Source: Gemmiger sp. An50
Lineage (GTDB): Bacteria > Bacillota > Clostridia > Oscillospirales > Ruminococcaceae
Assembly (NCBI RefSeq): GCF_002161595.1
Contig: NZ_NFID01000019.1
Location: 1-64,000 of the forward strand
Direction: 5' to 3'
Length of the DNA: 64,000 nucleotides
A model generated the notes under the pieces. It had not been told where the DNA came from. It worked only from the letters and a program-made list of their open reading frames with translations, and ran no database searches. Positions 1-9,784 of this stretch are shown piece by piece. Both the position numbers and the translations under genes were made by a program. Within the stretch, counting starts at the first letter, position 1; every line of letters starts with the position of its first letter.

Positions 1-34
1 TAAAAAAGCAACGCCAAGTGCGGTTGGCGTTGCT
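1..34 (-). terminator. Intrinsic terminator of groES-groEL
   Basis: An 11-bp perfect inverted repeat (7-17 with 24-34) has a 6-nt loop. Read on the minus strand it is followed by a run of T (positions 1-7). It lies downstream of groEL and is the last of four hairpins met after the stop codon. Confidence 0.85.
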
Positions 35-40
35 CATTAC

Positions 41-112
41 GCACCTTTAGGTGCTGCTGGAATAATGGCCCTTATAGGGCCGTTCTGCAAACCCCACGTT
101 CAACGTGGGGTT
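41..112. repeat. Three further palindromes downstream of groEL
   Basis: Three separate perfect palindromes lie between the groEL stop and its terminator: 41-54 (5-bp stem, 4-nt loop), 67-81 (6-bp stem, 3-nt loop) and 90-112 (11-bp arms around one base, foldable as a 9-bp stem with a 5-nt loop). None has a T-run in either direction, so they are not ordinary terminators. They would form a row of stem-loops in the 3' untranslated region of the groESL mRNA, where mRNA stabilisation is a possible role (inference). Confidence 0.7.
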
Positions 113-142
113 ATGATTTGGGTTATGAGGTTTTGATACAGC

Positions 143-1789
<1,647 letters not shown>

Positions 1790-1845
1790 TTATTGCGGGA
1801 TGCGCAGTGCGCATTCGATCAGTCGATGTTGAACAGGAACGGAGG

Positions 1846-2207
<362 letters not shown>

Positions 2208-2212
2208 TGTAT

Positions 2213-2241
2213 ATTTTAGTCGCTCTTCCCGGAAAAATCAA
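2213..2241 (-). promoter_or_regulatory. Sigma-A promoter of groESL
   Basis: Minus strand: TTGATT (2241-2236), 17-bp spacer, TAAAAT (2218-2213), ending just upstream of CIRCE. The spacing is ideal, both boxes are close to consensus, and the position relative to CIRCE is typical of groE operons. Confidence 0.75.
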
Positions 2242-2400
2242 GTGGATAAATAAAAAAATTTTTGTGAACAAACCATGATTTTCCCTTGTGAAATTCCATT
2301 GTGCTATCCTGCACCTTTTTTCGATGTTATCTTTGTTCTTTTTTAGCAATACCGGCCTCCGCTTTGCTGACGCCCTCCATCCCCGCCGGCCGGCACAAAG

Positions 2401-2444
2401 AAAAGGCAGCAGGATGGAGCCGATCCATTCCCACTGCCCTTTTG
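2401..2444 (-). terminator. Terminator of the lipid kinase gene
   Basis: A long two-part hairpin: AAAAGGCAG pairs with CTGCCCTTTT, and an inner GGATGGA pairs with TCCATTCC around a 5-nt loop. Read on the minus strand it ends in CTTTTCTTTG. It lies directly after the kinase stop codon. Confidence 0.75.
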
Positions 2445-2451
2445 TTTGATG

Positions 2452-3432
2452 TTACGAAAGCCTTTCAATGCAGGCGGTATCCCTGCGCAGCGCAGGAAGC
2501 TCCGCGCTCAGAACGGAACGCGGCAGCACAATCTGAGCAGCAGCAGGCAGCACACGTGCCCGCAGGCTGTTATAAGGGGCGCATTCCCCGTCCCGCGTTA
2601 CCACGATGGGATTTCCATCCAGTGTGTCCAGCTGCAGGCGGCGCACCTTTCTGGCAATGATGATATCGCGGTAGGCGGGAGCCACCTGGCCGCCCTGCAT
2701 GTGCAGGCCTTTTTGATAGTCACCGATCAGGCGGGCGATTTGCAGCCGGCTGATTTTTCGTACCAGGACCAGCTCCAGCAGGCCGTCGTTCATGCAGGCC
2801 TGGGGAGCGGCCAGAAAACCTCCGCCGTAGGTGGAACCGTTGCAGAGCGCCAGCATCAAAAAATCGCCGGTAATGACCTCGTCATCCGCACAGACCCGCA
2901 GCCGGTGACCCAACGGCCCGCTTACCGCCTGCAAAATGGAGAGCTTATAGGCCATGGACCCGCCGCACAGCGGAATCCGGCGGAACTTCGGAATGCCGTA
3001 GGCAACCTGGGCGTCCAAACCGGCGGAGCAGATCGCGGCTGCAAGACCCTGATCCGTCTCGATCAGATCCATGGGGACCGCATCGCCCTGAATCAGGTTT
3101 TCCAGATCCAGAAAGGGAGCGCTGCCCCCGAAATTACGCACAAAGTCGTTTCCGCTTCCGCAAGGCACACAGGCTGTCTGGGCGTTTTCGAAACCGTAAG
3201 CGCCTCGCAGCACCTCATTCAGAGTGCCGTCGCCTCCGCAGGCATACAGACGGACGGGCTCGCCCTGCTCTGCCTGCTGCCGCGCCAATTCCACTCCATG
3301 GCCGGGTCGTTCCGTCAGCAGGATTTCGTACTCTACCACCTGCCGGACCGCCGCCTGAATGATCTGGGGTACCAGCGAACCGCTGGCATCTGCCTTCCCT
3401 GAAACGGGATTTACAATAAAAACATGCCGCAA
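2452..3432 (-). CDS. Diacylglycerol kinase family lipid kinase (YegS/BmrU type)
   Basis: Phosphorylates a lipid alcohol (diacylglycerol or a related lipid) with ATP at the inner face of the membrane. The N-terminal VNPVSGK, the GGDGTLNEV nucleotide loop and the PCGSGNDFVRN motif define the DAGK catalytic domain. The rest is the beta-rich C-terminal domain. I place the start at a TTG (3432) because GGAGG stands 8 bases upstream and the family sequence starts there; a longer in-frame start at 3468 would add 12 unrelated residues. About 327 residues, normal for the family. Transcribed alone, with its own terminator at 2401-2444. The exact lipid substrate cannot be told from sequence. Confidence 0.9.
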   Translation of the reverse strand: MRHVFIVNPVSGKADASGSLVPQIIQAAVRQVVEYEILLTERPGHGVELARQQAEQGEPVRLYACGGDGTLNEVLRGAYGFENAQTACVPCGSGNDFVRNFGGSAPFLDLENLIQGDAVPMDLIETDQGLAAAICSAGLDAQVAYGIPKFRRIPLCGGSMAYKLSILQAVSGPLGHRLRVCADDEVITGDFLMLALCNGSTYGGGFLAAPQACMNDGLLELVLVRKISRLQIARLIGDYQKGLHMQGGQVAPAYRDIIIARKVRRLQLDTLDGNPIVVTRDGECAPYNSLRARVLPAAAQIVLPRSVLSAELPALRRDTACIERLS

Positions 3433-3600
3433 CGGCCATGCCCTCCTGTCGGCGCTTCCGCGCACCATACTATGATGGACCTATTATACAAAATCCGGTC
3501 CGGTTCGCCAAGTCTTCCTTTTCATGAATAATCCCCGAATGCTTTGTTCATACTCACAACAGATACCGCGGCCTCCTTGCCGCAAGAAAGGCCGGATGCT

Positions 3601-4314
3601 ATGCAGATCTTTACCGAAGTGGGAAAAATCACCATCACAAGTCTGGTTTCCATTGTGGTCCTGTTTGGTTTGTGCAAACTGGTGGGCCAACGCCAGATCA
3701 GCCAGATGAGCCTGTTCGATTACGTAACCAGCATCACCATCGGTTCCATTGCCGCTGAACTGGCTACCGACCTGGAGGCCTGGTGGCAGCCGCTGACCGC
3801 CACTGTTGTTTATGGAATCGCTGCACTGTGCATCGACTGGTTCACCTGCAAGTCCATTGCTCTGCGCCGCTTTTTCAATGGCCGTCCGGTGGTGCTGTAT
3901 CAGAACGGAAGGCTTTATCCCGAAAATCTGCTGCGCGCCAGGCTGGATCTGAACGAGTTTTTGAGTCAGTGCCGTGTGGCCGGTTATTTTGATCTGAGCC
4001 AGCTGGAATCCGCTGTTCTGGAGACCAACGGACAAATCAGCTTTCTGCCCGCCGCTCAATTCCGCCCGGCCACACCGTCTGATCTTCAGCTTTCCCCTCA
4101 ACCGGAAGGCCTTTGGTGCGCGCTGATTCTGGATGGCTCCCCTCTTGCGGATAATCTGGAGTCCATCGGGCACAATCCTGCCTGGCTGCAGGAGCAGCTG
4201 ACGGCCCGGGGCTATAAAAGCCCGAAAGAGGTATTTCTGGCCATGTACGGCCCAGAGGGTCAACTAAAGCTTTACCCCAGGCAATGCCGCCCGGAACGAG
4301 ATTGGTTTGAATAA
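3601..4314 (+). CDS. DUF421 membrane protein (YetF/YrbG family)
   Basis: A 237-residue protein with N-terminal hydrophobic helices (about residues 9-27, 45-60 and 68-85) followed by a cytoplasmic alpha/beta domain. The GQRQISQMSLFDYVTSITIGSIAAE stretch, the RRFFNGRPVVLYQNGR segment and the DLNEFLSQCR segment are the hallmarks of DUF421. In bacilli relatives are sporulation- or envelope-associated, but no biochemical role is established. The start at 3601 follows AAGAAAGG; an upstream in-frame ATG at 3544 lacks a ribosome site. Monocistronic, ending at the bidirectional terminator 4319-4352. Confidence 0.85.
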   Translation: MQIFTEVGKITITSLVSIVVLFGLCKLVGQRQISQMSLFDYVTSITIGSIAAELATDLEAWWQPLTATVVYGIAALCIDWFTCKSIALRRFFNGRPVVLYQNGRLYPENLLRARLDLNEFLSQCRVAGYFDLSQLESAVLETNGQISFLPAAQFRPATPSDLQLSPQPEGLWCALILDGSPLADNLESIGHNPAWLQEQLTARGYKSPKEVFLAMYGPEGQLKLYPRQCRPERDWFE

Positions 4315-4318
4315 GCGA

Positions 4319-4352
4319 AAAAGGGCGTGCAGCAAAAGCTGCACGCCCTTTT
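4319..4352. terminator. Bidirectional terminator between DUF421 gene and rubrerythrin
   Basis: A 15-bp perfect stem (4319-4333 with 4338-4352) around an AAAA loop, with A-run on the left and T-run on the right. It serves two converging genes. Confidence 0.9.
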
Positions 4353-4378
4353 GTATTCCGTCAGTAACCGGGAACCAA

Positions 4379-4918
4379 TTACTTGAAGTAACGGTTCAGC
4401 AGGCCCTGCATGCCGCGGCCGTGACGAGCCTCGTCCTTAGCCATCTCATGCACGGTGTCGTGGATAGCATCCAGGCCCAGCTCCTTAGCCTTCTTGGCCA
4501 GGTCCATCTTGCCGGAGCAAGCGCCGCACTCGGCGTCAACACGCATCTGCAGGTTCTTCTGGGTGCTGTCGGTCAGAACCTCGCCCAGCAGCTCGGCGAA
4601 CTTGGCAGCATGCTCAGCCTCTTCGAAAGCGTAGCGCTTCCAGGCCTCGGCGATCTCGGGATAGCCCTCACGATCAGCAACGCGGCTCATAGCCAGGTAC
4701 ATGCCAACCTCGCTGCACTCACCGTTGAAGTTCATGCGCAGGCCCTCGATGATCTCCTCGGGAACGCCCTCCTTGGCGATGCCAACCACGTGCTCGGTCA
4801 CGTAGGTGTTCTCGGTCTTCTCAACGAACTTATCCTTGGGGGCCTTGCAAACGGGGCAGAAATCGGGAGCAGCGCCCTCGGCGATGTAACCACATACGGT
4901 GCAAACAAACTTGGACAT
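4379..4918 (-). CDS. rbr: Rubrerythrin with N-terminal rubredoxin domain (reverse rubrerythrin, peroxidase)
   Basis: A non-haem iron protein that reduces hydrogen peroxide in anaerobes. The rubredoxin domain comes first (C6-x2-C9GY and C21-x2-C24), followed by the ferritin-like four-helix domain with Glu/His ligands in [24 protein letters not shown] and KDEARHGRG. This domain order is the reverse of classical rubrerythrin and matches the clostridial NADH-peroxidase terminal enzyme. The start at 4918 is chosen because GGAGG is 9 bases upstream; the earlier in-frame ATG touches the ribosome site. Driven by a near-consensus promoter at 5003-5031, which suggests high expression. 179 residues. Confidence 0.94.
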   Translation of the reverse strand: MSKFVCTVCGYIAEGAAPDFCPVCKAPKDKFVEKTENTYVTEHVVGIAKEGVPEEIIEGLRMNFNGECSEVGMYLAMSRVADREGYPEIAEAWKRYAFEEAEHAAKFAELLGEVLTDSTQKNLQMRVDAECGACSGKMDLAKKAKELGLDAIHDTVHEMAKDEARHGRGMQGLLNRYFK

Positions 4919-5002
4919 AGTATTCATCCTCCAATATTTTAAATTTCAGCTCAATGACTCGGAAGCGGCTCGTAAATAGGAACCGTTCTTTGTTATGGTT
5001 AA

Positions 5003-5031
5003 AGTATAGCATCAAAGTATAGTTTCGTCAA
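5003..5031 (-). promoter_or_regulatory. Strong sigma-A promoter of the rubrerythrin gene
   Basis: Minus strand: TTGACG (5031-5026), 17-bp spacer, TATACT (5008-5003). Nearly consensus. The leader to the start codon is roughly 80 bases. TATACTTTGATGCTATACTTT contains a short tandem repeat overlapping the -10, which could be an operator; no regulator can be assigned. Confidence 0.85.
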
Positions 5032-5059
5032 GCACTATTTTCAGATTATTTTAAAAAAA

Positions 5060-5590
5060 TTACAATTTCTTTATATTGAAGCCCATTCGGCCCAGCGCAG
5101 GCAGCAGCGCGGACAGGCTGGAGCTGGTCACCAGGCCCATGGCGAGGCCGGAAACGATAAGCACCGGGGCGTAGGTCAGAGCCAGCGTGCTGCTGAGTAC
5201 GATGCTGGCGCCGATGAGCTGCCCGATGTTATGGGCCAGCGCTCCGCAGACCGACAGAATAAAGTATGTGATGTGCTTGCCGAACAAACGGAACAGCACC
5301 CACATGACCAGCAGCGACAGCAGTCCCCCGCACAGCGACAGGAATCCAGCCACCACGCCGCGGGTAAGCATTACGAAAAAGGATTTGAGCAGCGCCAGGC
5401 TCAACGCCTGCTTTGCCCCCATAAAAAACAGCGCATACATGACCACGATGTTTGCCAGACCGATCTTTACGCCGGGCATGAGCCCCAGCATAGGCGCGAT
5501 GGCAGATTCCGCAAAGGAAAGGGCCATCGCCAGAGCGAACAGAAGGCCCGACAGCGCGATCTGTCTTGTTTTGTTTTGCGAAGAACGCAT
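5060..5590 (-). CDS. Gx transporter / heptaprenyl diphosphate synthase component I-like membrane protein
   Basis: A 176-residue, very hydrophobic protein with five to six predicted membrane helices. ALSFAESAIAPMLGLMPGVKIGLANIVVMYALF and the AHNIGQLIGASIVLSS segment match the Gx transporter family (historically annotated HepS component I). The family resembles substrate-binding subunits of ECF-type vitamin transporters and often accompanies FMN-binding proteins; neither partner is adjacent here. The ribosome site is GGGGAG. The actual substrate is unknown; the older prenyl-synthase name is unlikely to describe its activity. Confidence 0.82.
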   Translation of the reverse strand: MRSSQNKTRQIALSGLLFALAMALSFAESAIAPMLGLMPGVKIGLANIVVMYALFFMGAKQALSLALLKSFFVMLTRGVVAGFLSLCGGLLSLLVMWVLFRLFGKHITYFILSVCGALAHNIGQLIGASIVLSSTLALTYAPVLIVSGLAMGLVTSSSLSALLPALGRMGFNIKKL

Positions 5591-5804
5591 GAATTCAAAC
5601 TCCCCTTATAATATAGTGCCGATTTGAGGCGATAACAATCCAGTTTGATTGTAAAATGCCTGGCTGGTTCTGTCAAGCGCATCCCGAACCGGCCCCGGTG
5701 AATAAAGTGTAAATTTTCCGTCAATGCTACCGGTACAGCTTGCATTTCCACTTAATATAGTATAGAATCAATTACATAACTTTCCAGGAAAGGAAGAAGA
5801 ATCA

Positions 5805-6287
5805 ATGAAAAAACTTATCGCAATCGCTCTGTCTGCCGCCGTTCTTGCTCTTGGCCTGGTTGGCTGTGGCGGCAAGGAAAGCAGCAAAGCATATAATCTG
5901 AACGACATCGTTACCGCTGTGGAGAGCGCGAACCCCATTGCCAATCCCCGCGACGTGGACGACAACTTCATTACCCTGGACATGCTGCTCACCAAGGACA
6001 ACATCGAAGAGTACGCCGGTAAGGTTTCCAACGACCAGGCCGACAGCGCTCTGATCGTTGCCGTTAAGGCTGTGGAAGGCAAGGGCGACGCGGTCAAGGC
6101 CGAAATGGAAACCTACAAGACCAGCATCTCCACCGGCGGCCTGTACTCGGAGTTTGCCGACAAGGAAGCTGCTGCCAAGGATGCCCGCATCGTACAGCAG
6201 GGCGACTACGTTGTGATGGTGGTTGCCAACACCAACGGTGCGGACTACAGTGCCATCGACACCGCTCTGGACGAAGCGCTGAAATAA
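5805..6287 (+). CDS. DUF4358 lipoprotein
   Basis: 160 residues with a lipoprotein signal peptide: MKKLIAIALSAAVLALGLVGC, lipobox LVGC with lipidated Cys21. The mature part carries the DUF4358 pattern of a conserved helix and beta strands ending in GDYVVMVVANTNGADYSAIDTALDEALK. DUF4358 lipoproteins are commonly encoded beside MBOAT O-acyltransferases, as here, which suggests a role in surface polymer acylation (inference). An intrinsic terminator separates it from the MBOAT gene, so downstream genes depend on readthrough or their own promoter. Confidence 0.85.
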   Translation: MKKLIAIALSAAVLALGLVGCGGKESSKAYNLNDIVTAVESANPIANPRDVDDNFITLDMLLTKDNIEEYAGKVSNDQADSALIVAVKAVEGKGDAVKAEMETYKTSISTGGLYSEFADKEAAAKDARIVQQGDYVVMVVANTNGADYSAIDTALDEALK

Positions 6288-6310
6288 TCCCCCACCAAGA
6301 CAATGCTTTT

Positions 6311-6348
6311 GGCCGGTATCACCAGACGGCGGTACCGGCCTTTTTTTT
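6311..6348 (+). terminator. Terminator between DUF4358 and MBOAT genes
   Basis: GGCCGGTA (6311-6318) pairs with TACCGGCC (6333-6340) and is followed by eight T. It lies inside what looks like one operon, immediately before the ribosome site of the next gene, so it may set the ratio of the first gene to the later ones. Confidence 0.8.
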
Positions 6349-6367
6349 GTAAAGGAGTGTCGCAAGC

Positions 6368-7795
6368 TTGCTGTTCAGTACCATTCTGTTTTTGTTCCGC
6401 TTTTTGCCGATCACGCTGGCGCTGTATTACATTGCACCTTACAAGCTGAAAAACCTGGTTCTGTTCATCTGCAGCCTGGTGTTCTATTCCTGGGGTGAGG
6501 TACGCTTCTTCCCGGTGATGGTCGTGCTGATCCTCATCAACTATTTCTCCGGCCTTGCCATCGAACGGTTCGATCATTCGGACAAGATGCGCCGAGTCTT
6601 CCTGATCGTTTCCATTGTGGGCAGCCTGTCCATGCTGGTGTTCTTCAAGTACACCAACTTCATCATCAGCACCATCAATGCGGTCACCGGGCTTTCCATC
6701 GGTATGGTGGAAGCGGCTACTGTTCTGCCGCTGGGTATCAGCTTCTACACCTTCCAGACCATGAGCTACTCCATCGACGTATACCGCCGGGATGTGAAGG
6801 CTGAGCACAATATCATTGATTTCGGCGCGTATGTGGTTATGTTCCCCCAGCTGATTGCAGGTCCCATCGTGAAATACCGTGACGTGGCTGCTCAGTTGCA
6901 TGTATACGAAAATCGTTACCGCCTGAAACAGATCGAAGAGGGCATCTGCCTGTTCGTATTTGGTCTGGCCAAAAAGGTCCTGATTGCGGACACCGTGAGC
7001 AAGCTGTGGTATGACATTATCGGCACCTACAACGACCAGCACGTTCTCACCTCGGCGGGCGTGGGACTGGCGAACGCCAGCACACCGCTGGTCTGGCTGG
7101 GTCTACTGGCCTATTCCCTGCAGCTGTATTTTGATTTCTCCGGTTACTCGCTGATGGGTATCGGTATGGGCAAGATGCTGGGCTTCGATTTCCCCATGAA
7201 CTTCAATATGCCCTATATTGCCCGCAGCATCACCGATTTCTGGCGGCGCTGGCATATGACGCTGTCCGGTTGGTTCCGGGAATATGTGTACATCCCCCTG
7301 GGCGGCAATCGCCGGGGCCTGAAACGCCAGATCTTCAACATGTTCGTGGTCTGGACCTTGACCGGCATCTGGCACGGCGCCGACTGGAACTTCATCTTCT
7401 GGGGCATTTACTATTTCATCCTGCTGGCCATTGAGAAGATCTTCCTGCTCAAGAAGCTCCAGACCGCCCGTATTTGGCCCCACATCTACACCTTGCTGCT
7501 GGTGGCCGTGGGCTGGGCGCTGTTTGTGGGCAACGAAGACGGCGTGGGCCTGGCCCTGCTGATTCAGAAGCTGTTCATTCCCTCCGGCGGTGTTTCCTGC
7601 CTGTATTTCCTGCGCAATTATGGCGTACTGCTGGTGGTGGCGATCATTTGCTGCACCCCGGTGCCCCTGCGCATCTACGACTGGCTGAAAAAGCACACGG
7701 TGCTCAAGATCGTTGTGGTATTCGCCCTGCTGCTGATGTGCATCGCCTACATTGTGGCGTCCACCAACAGCCCGTTCCTGTATTTCCGTTTCTAA
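6368..7795 (+). CDS. MBOAT family O-acyltransferase (AlgI/DltB type)
   Basis: Transfers acyl groups across the membrane onto a surface polysaccharide or teichoic acid. The polytopic 475-residue protein carries the MBOAT core DFWRRWHMTLSGWFREYVYIPLGG (His296) and the catalytic-type His336 in LTGIWHGADWNF. The start codon is TTG at 6368, with AAAGGAG ten bases upstream; no ATG is well placed. It is followed 13 bases later by a DHHW protein, the usual partner that completes acetylation on the outer side. Since no dltA or dltC is near, polysaccharide O-acetylation is more likely than D-alanylation (inference). Confidence 0.92.
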   Translation: MLFSTILFLFRFLPITLALYYIAPYKLKNLVLFICSLVFYSWGEVRFFPVMVVLILINYFSGLAIERFDHSDKMRRVFLIVSIVGSLSMLVFFKYTNFIISTINAVTGLSIGMVEAATVLPLGISFYTFQTMSYSIDVYRRDVKAEHNIIDFGAYVVMFPQLIAGPIVKYRDVAAQLHVYENRYRLKQIEEGICLFVFGLAKKVLIADTVSKLWYDIIGTYNDQHVLTSAGVGLANASTPLVWLGLLAYSLQLYFDFSGYSLMGIGMGKMLGFDFPMNFNMPYIARSITDFWRRWHMTLSGWFREYVYIPLGGNRRGLKRQIFNMFVVWTLTGIWHGADWNFIFWGIYYFILLAIEKIFLLKKLQTARIWPHIYTLLLVAVGWALFVGNEDGVGLALLIQKLFIPSGGVSCLYFLRNYGVLLVVAIICCTPVPLRIYDWLKKHTVLKIVVVFALLLMCIAYIVASTNSPFLYFRF

Positions 7796-7808
7796 GGGAG
7801 GGGATCGC

Positions 7809-8966
7809 ATGAAAGAAAAATTGAAAGAGCTGAAGCAGTATCCCCTGTTGGTGCTGTTTTTCCTGTTTATTTTCTGCTTTATGATTGCTGACGGGCTCTG
7901 GCCCAAGCGTGCGGAATCCGAGCTGGAGCGTCGGCCGCTTGCTCAATTCCCTGACTTCAGCTTCTCCAGCCTGGTGAAAAATGAATGGACCGCCAAATAC
8001 GGTGAGTACACCAAGGATCAGGTGATCGTGCGCGACAGCTGGCTGAAGGCTCAGAGCCTGTGCGAAAGCCTGCTGTTCCAGAAGGAAGAGATCGGCGGCG
8101 CGATGATCGGCAAAAACGACGCGCTGTTTACCAAGATGTTCGCTCTGACCCCCACCGAAGAAAAGCTGCTGCAGAAGAACACCACGCTGGTACAGCAATT
8201 CATCGAAAAGTTCCCCGGTCAGGTTACCTTCCTGCTGGCCCCCTCCTCCAGTGTGATTAATGCGGAAGAGCTGCCCGCCAACACTCCCATGCTGGACGAG
8301 AACGCCCGTTTGGATGGGATTTTCTCCACCGTGAGCGAGGCTGACAGCCTGGATCTGCGGGATTCCTTCACCGCGGCCAAGGATGACGTTCAGCTGTATT
8401 ACGACACCGACCATCACTGGACAAGCTACGGCGCATATCTGGCCTACCAGCAGTTCTGCCAGCTGCGCGGCCTGACTCCCATGGAGGTGACCGAGAGCAA
8501 CTACACCATCGTGCCCGATTTCTACGGCACCACCTATTCCAAGGCGCTGTACTGGAAGAGCAAGCCGGATAGCATCGCGTATCTGGACCTGCCCAACGCC
8601 ATGACCGTGTGGAACGTCTCCCCCACCTTTGAGCTGACCGAAAACTTCACCGCCACCATGTACGACAAGTCCAAGCTGGAGCAGGGCGACAAATACGCTA
8701 TGTTCCTGTATGGCAACAACGGCTACTCCACCATTGAGGGCGATGGCGAGGGCAGTATCCTGGTGGTAAAGGACAGCTACGCCAACAGCTTTATCCCCTA
8801 TCTGACCGCGAACTACGCCCGTATCGGAGTGATCGACCCCCGTGGCTTTGGCCTGAGCGTGGCGGACTTTGCCCAGCAGGAGGGCTACGACGAGGTACTG
8901 CTGCTGTTCAACTTCCAGTCCTTCAAGGAAAGCACCTTCCTGAGCTGCCTGAATATTCCCAATTGA
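7809..8966 (+). CDS. DHHW family protein (AlgJ/AlgX-like SGNH acetyltransferase partner)
   Basis: 385 residues with one N-terminal membrane anchor (about residues 11-28) and an extracytoplasmic SGNH-like domain. The diagnostic D201-H-H-W204 motif sits in YYDTDHHWTSYGAY. A later KDSYANSFIPYL block supplies the conserved Ser found in AlgJ/AlgX-like enzymes. Its start is fixed by GGGAGGGG, 6 bases upstream. Together with the MBOAT gene it forms a two-step export O-acetylation module. Transcription ends at the hairpin 8986-9016. Confidence 0.9.
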   Translation: MKEKLKELKQYPLLVLFFLFIFCFMIADGLWPKRAESELERRPLAQFPDFSFSSLVKNEWTAKYGEYTKDQVIVRDSWLKAQSLCESLLFQKEEIGGAMIGKNDALFTKMFALTPTEEKLLQKNTTLVQQFIEKFPGQVTFLLAPSSSVINAEELPANTPMLDENARLDGIFSTVSEADSLDLRDSFTAAKDDVQLYYDTDHHWTSYGAYLAYQQFCQLRGLTPMEVTESNYTIVPDFYGTTYSKALYWKSKPDSIAYLDLPNAMTVWNVSPTFELTENFTATMYDKSKLEQGDKYAMFLYGNNGYSTIEGDGEGSILVVKDSYANSFIPYLTANYARIGVIDPRGFGLSVADFAQQEGYDEVLLLFNFQSFKESTFLSCLNIPN

Positions 8967-8985
8967 CAAAGCTGCATAGTATCGT

Positions 8986-9016
8986 AAACGGAGGGGCGTA
9001 TTGCCCCTCCGTTTTT
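8986..9016 (+). terminator. Terminator of the O-acylation operon
   Basis: A 12-bp stem (8986-8997 with 9003-9014) and 5-nt loop, followed by T residues. Confidence 0.88.
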
Positions 9017-9106
9017 ACGTAGTTTTTACATTGAACTTAATGAAAACATTGCCCAGATGTTTTATACTTAACATGAGCAACGATTTTGAGGAGGCCTTGA
9101 AAACCT

Positions 9107-9784
9107 ATGATCTATATTCTGGAAGACGACAACAGCATTCGGGAGCTGGTTACCTATACCCTGAACCGTTCCGGCTATGAGGCCAAGGGCTTTGACCTGC
9201 CCTCGCTGTTCTGGGCCGAGATGGAAAAGCAGATGCCGGATCTTCTTTTGCTGGACATCATGCTGCCGGAAGAGGACGGCATCCATATTCTGAAGCGCCT
9301 GCGGGCAAATTCCGCCACCAGCCAGCTACCGGTGATCATGCTCACCGCCAAGGGCAGCGAGTATGACCGGGTGACCGGCCTGGACAGCGGTGCCGACGAT
9401 TACATTCCGAAACCCTTCGGTATGATGGAACTGGTGGCCCGGGTAAATGCTCTGCTACGCCGCGCCAAGCCCCATACCACCCCTGACGAGTACCAGGTGG
9501 GTGAGATCGAGCTTTTCCCCGCCCGCCATCAGGTGCTGGTGAACAAGGAAGAGATCTCTCTGACCCACAAGGAGTTCGAGCTGCTCAGCGTTCTGATGCA
9601 GCAACCCGGCATCGTGTTCACCCGGGAAAAGCTGCTCAATCAGATCTGGGGCTACACCTTCGAGGCGGAAAGCCGCACGGTGGACGTACATATCCGGACG
9701 CTGCGCCAGAAGCTGGGCGAATGCGGCAGCTACATTGAGACCGTGCGCGGGACCGGCTACCGGATTCGGGAGAACGGCGTATGA
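9107..9784 (+). CDS. Response regulator, OmpR/PhoB family
   Basis: 225 residues. The receiver domain (1-120) has acid-pocket E6-D7-D8, phospho-acceptor D50, T80 and K102. The winged-helix DNA-binding domain (about 130-225) ends with the typical RTVDVHIRTLRQKLGE and VRGTGYRI motifs. It overlaps the following kinase by ATGA, so the pair is co-translated. The partner kinase has a single extracytoplasmic loop and a PAS domain, the architecture of PhoR; a phosphate role is possible but no phosphate genes are near. Confidence 0.93.
   Translation: MIYILEDDNSIRELVTYTLNRSGYEAKGFDLPSLFWAEMEKQMPDLLLLDIMLPEEDGIHILKRLRANSATSQLPVIMLTAKGSEYDRVTGLDSGADDYIPKPFGMMELVARVNALLRRAKPHTTPDEYQVGEIELFPARHQVLVNKEEISLTHKEFELLSVLMQQPGIVFTREKLLNQIWGYTFEAESRTVDVHIRTLRQKLGECGSYIETVRGTGYRIRENGV

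Noticed and set aside
3484-4263. Long open frame on the minus strand opposite the DUF421 gene
   Set aside because: No ribosome site, low-complexity composition and perfect overlap with a well-supported plus-strand gene.
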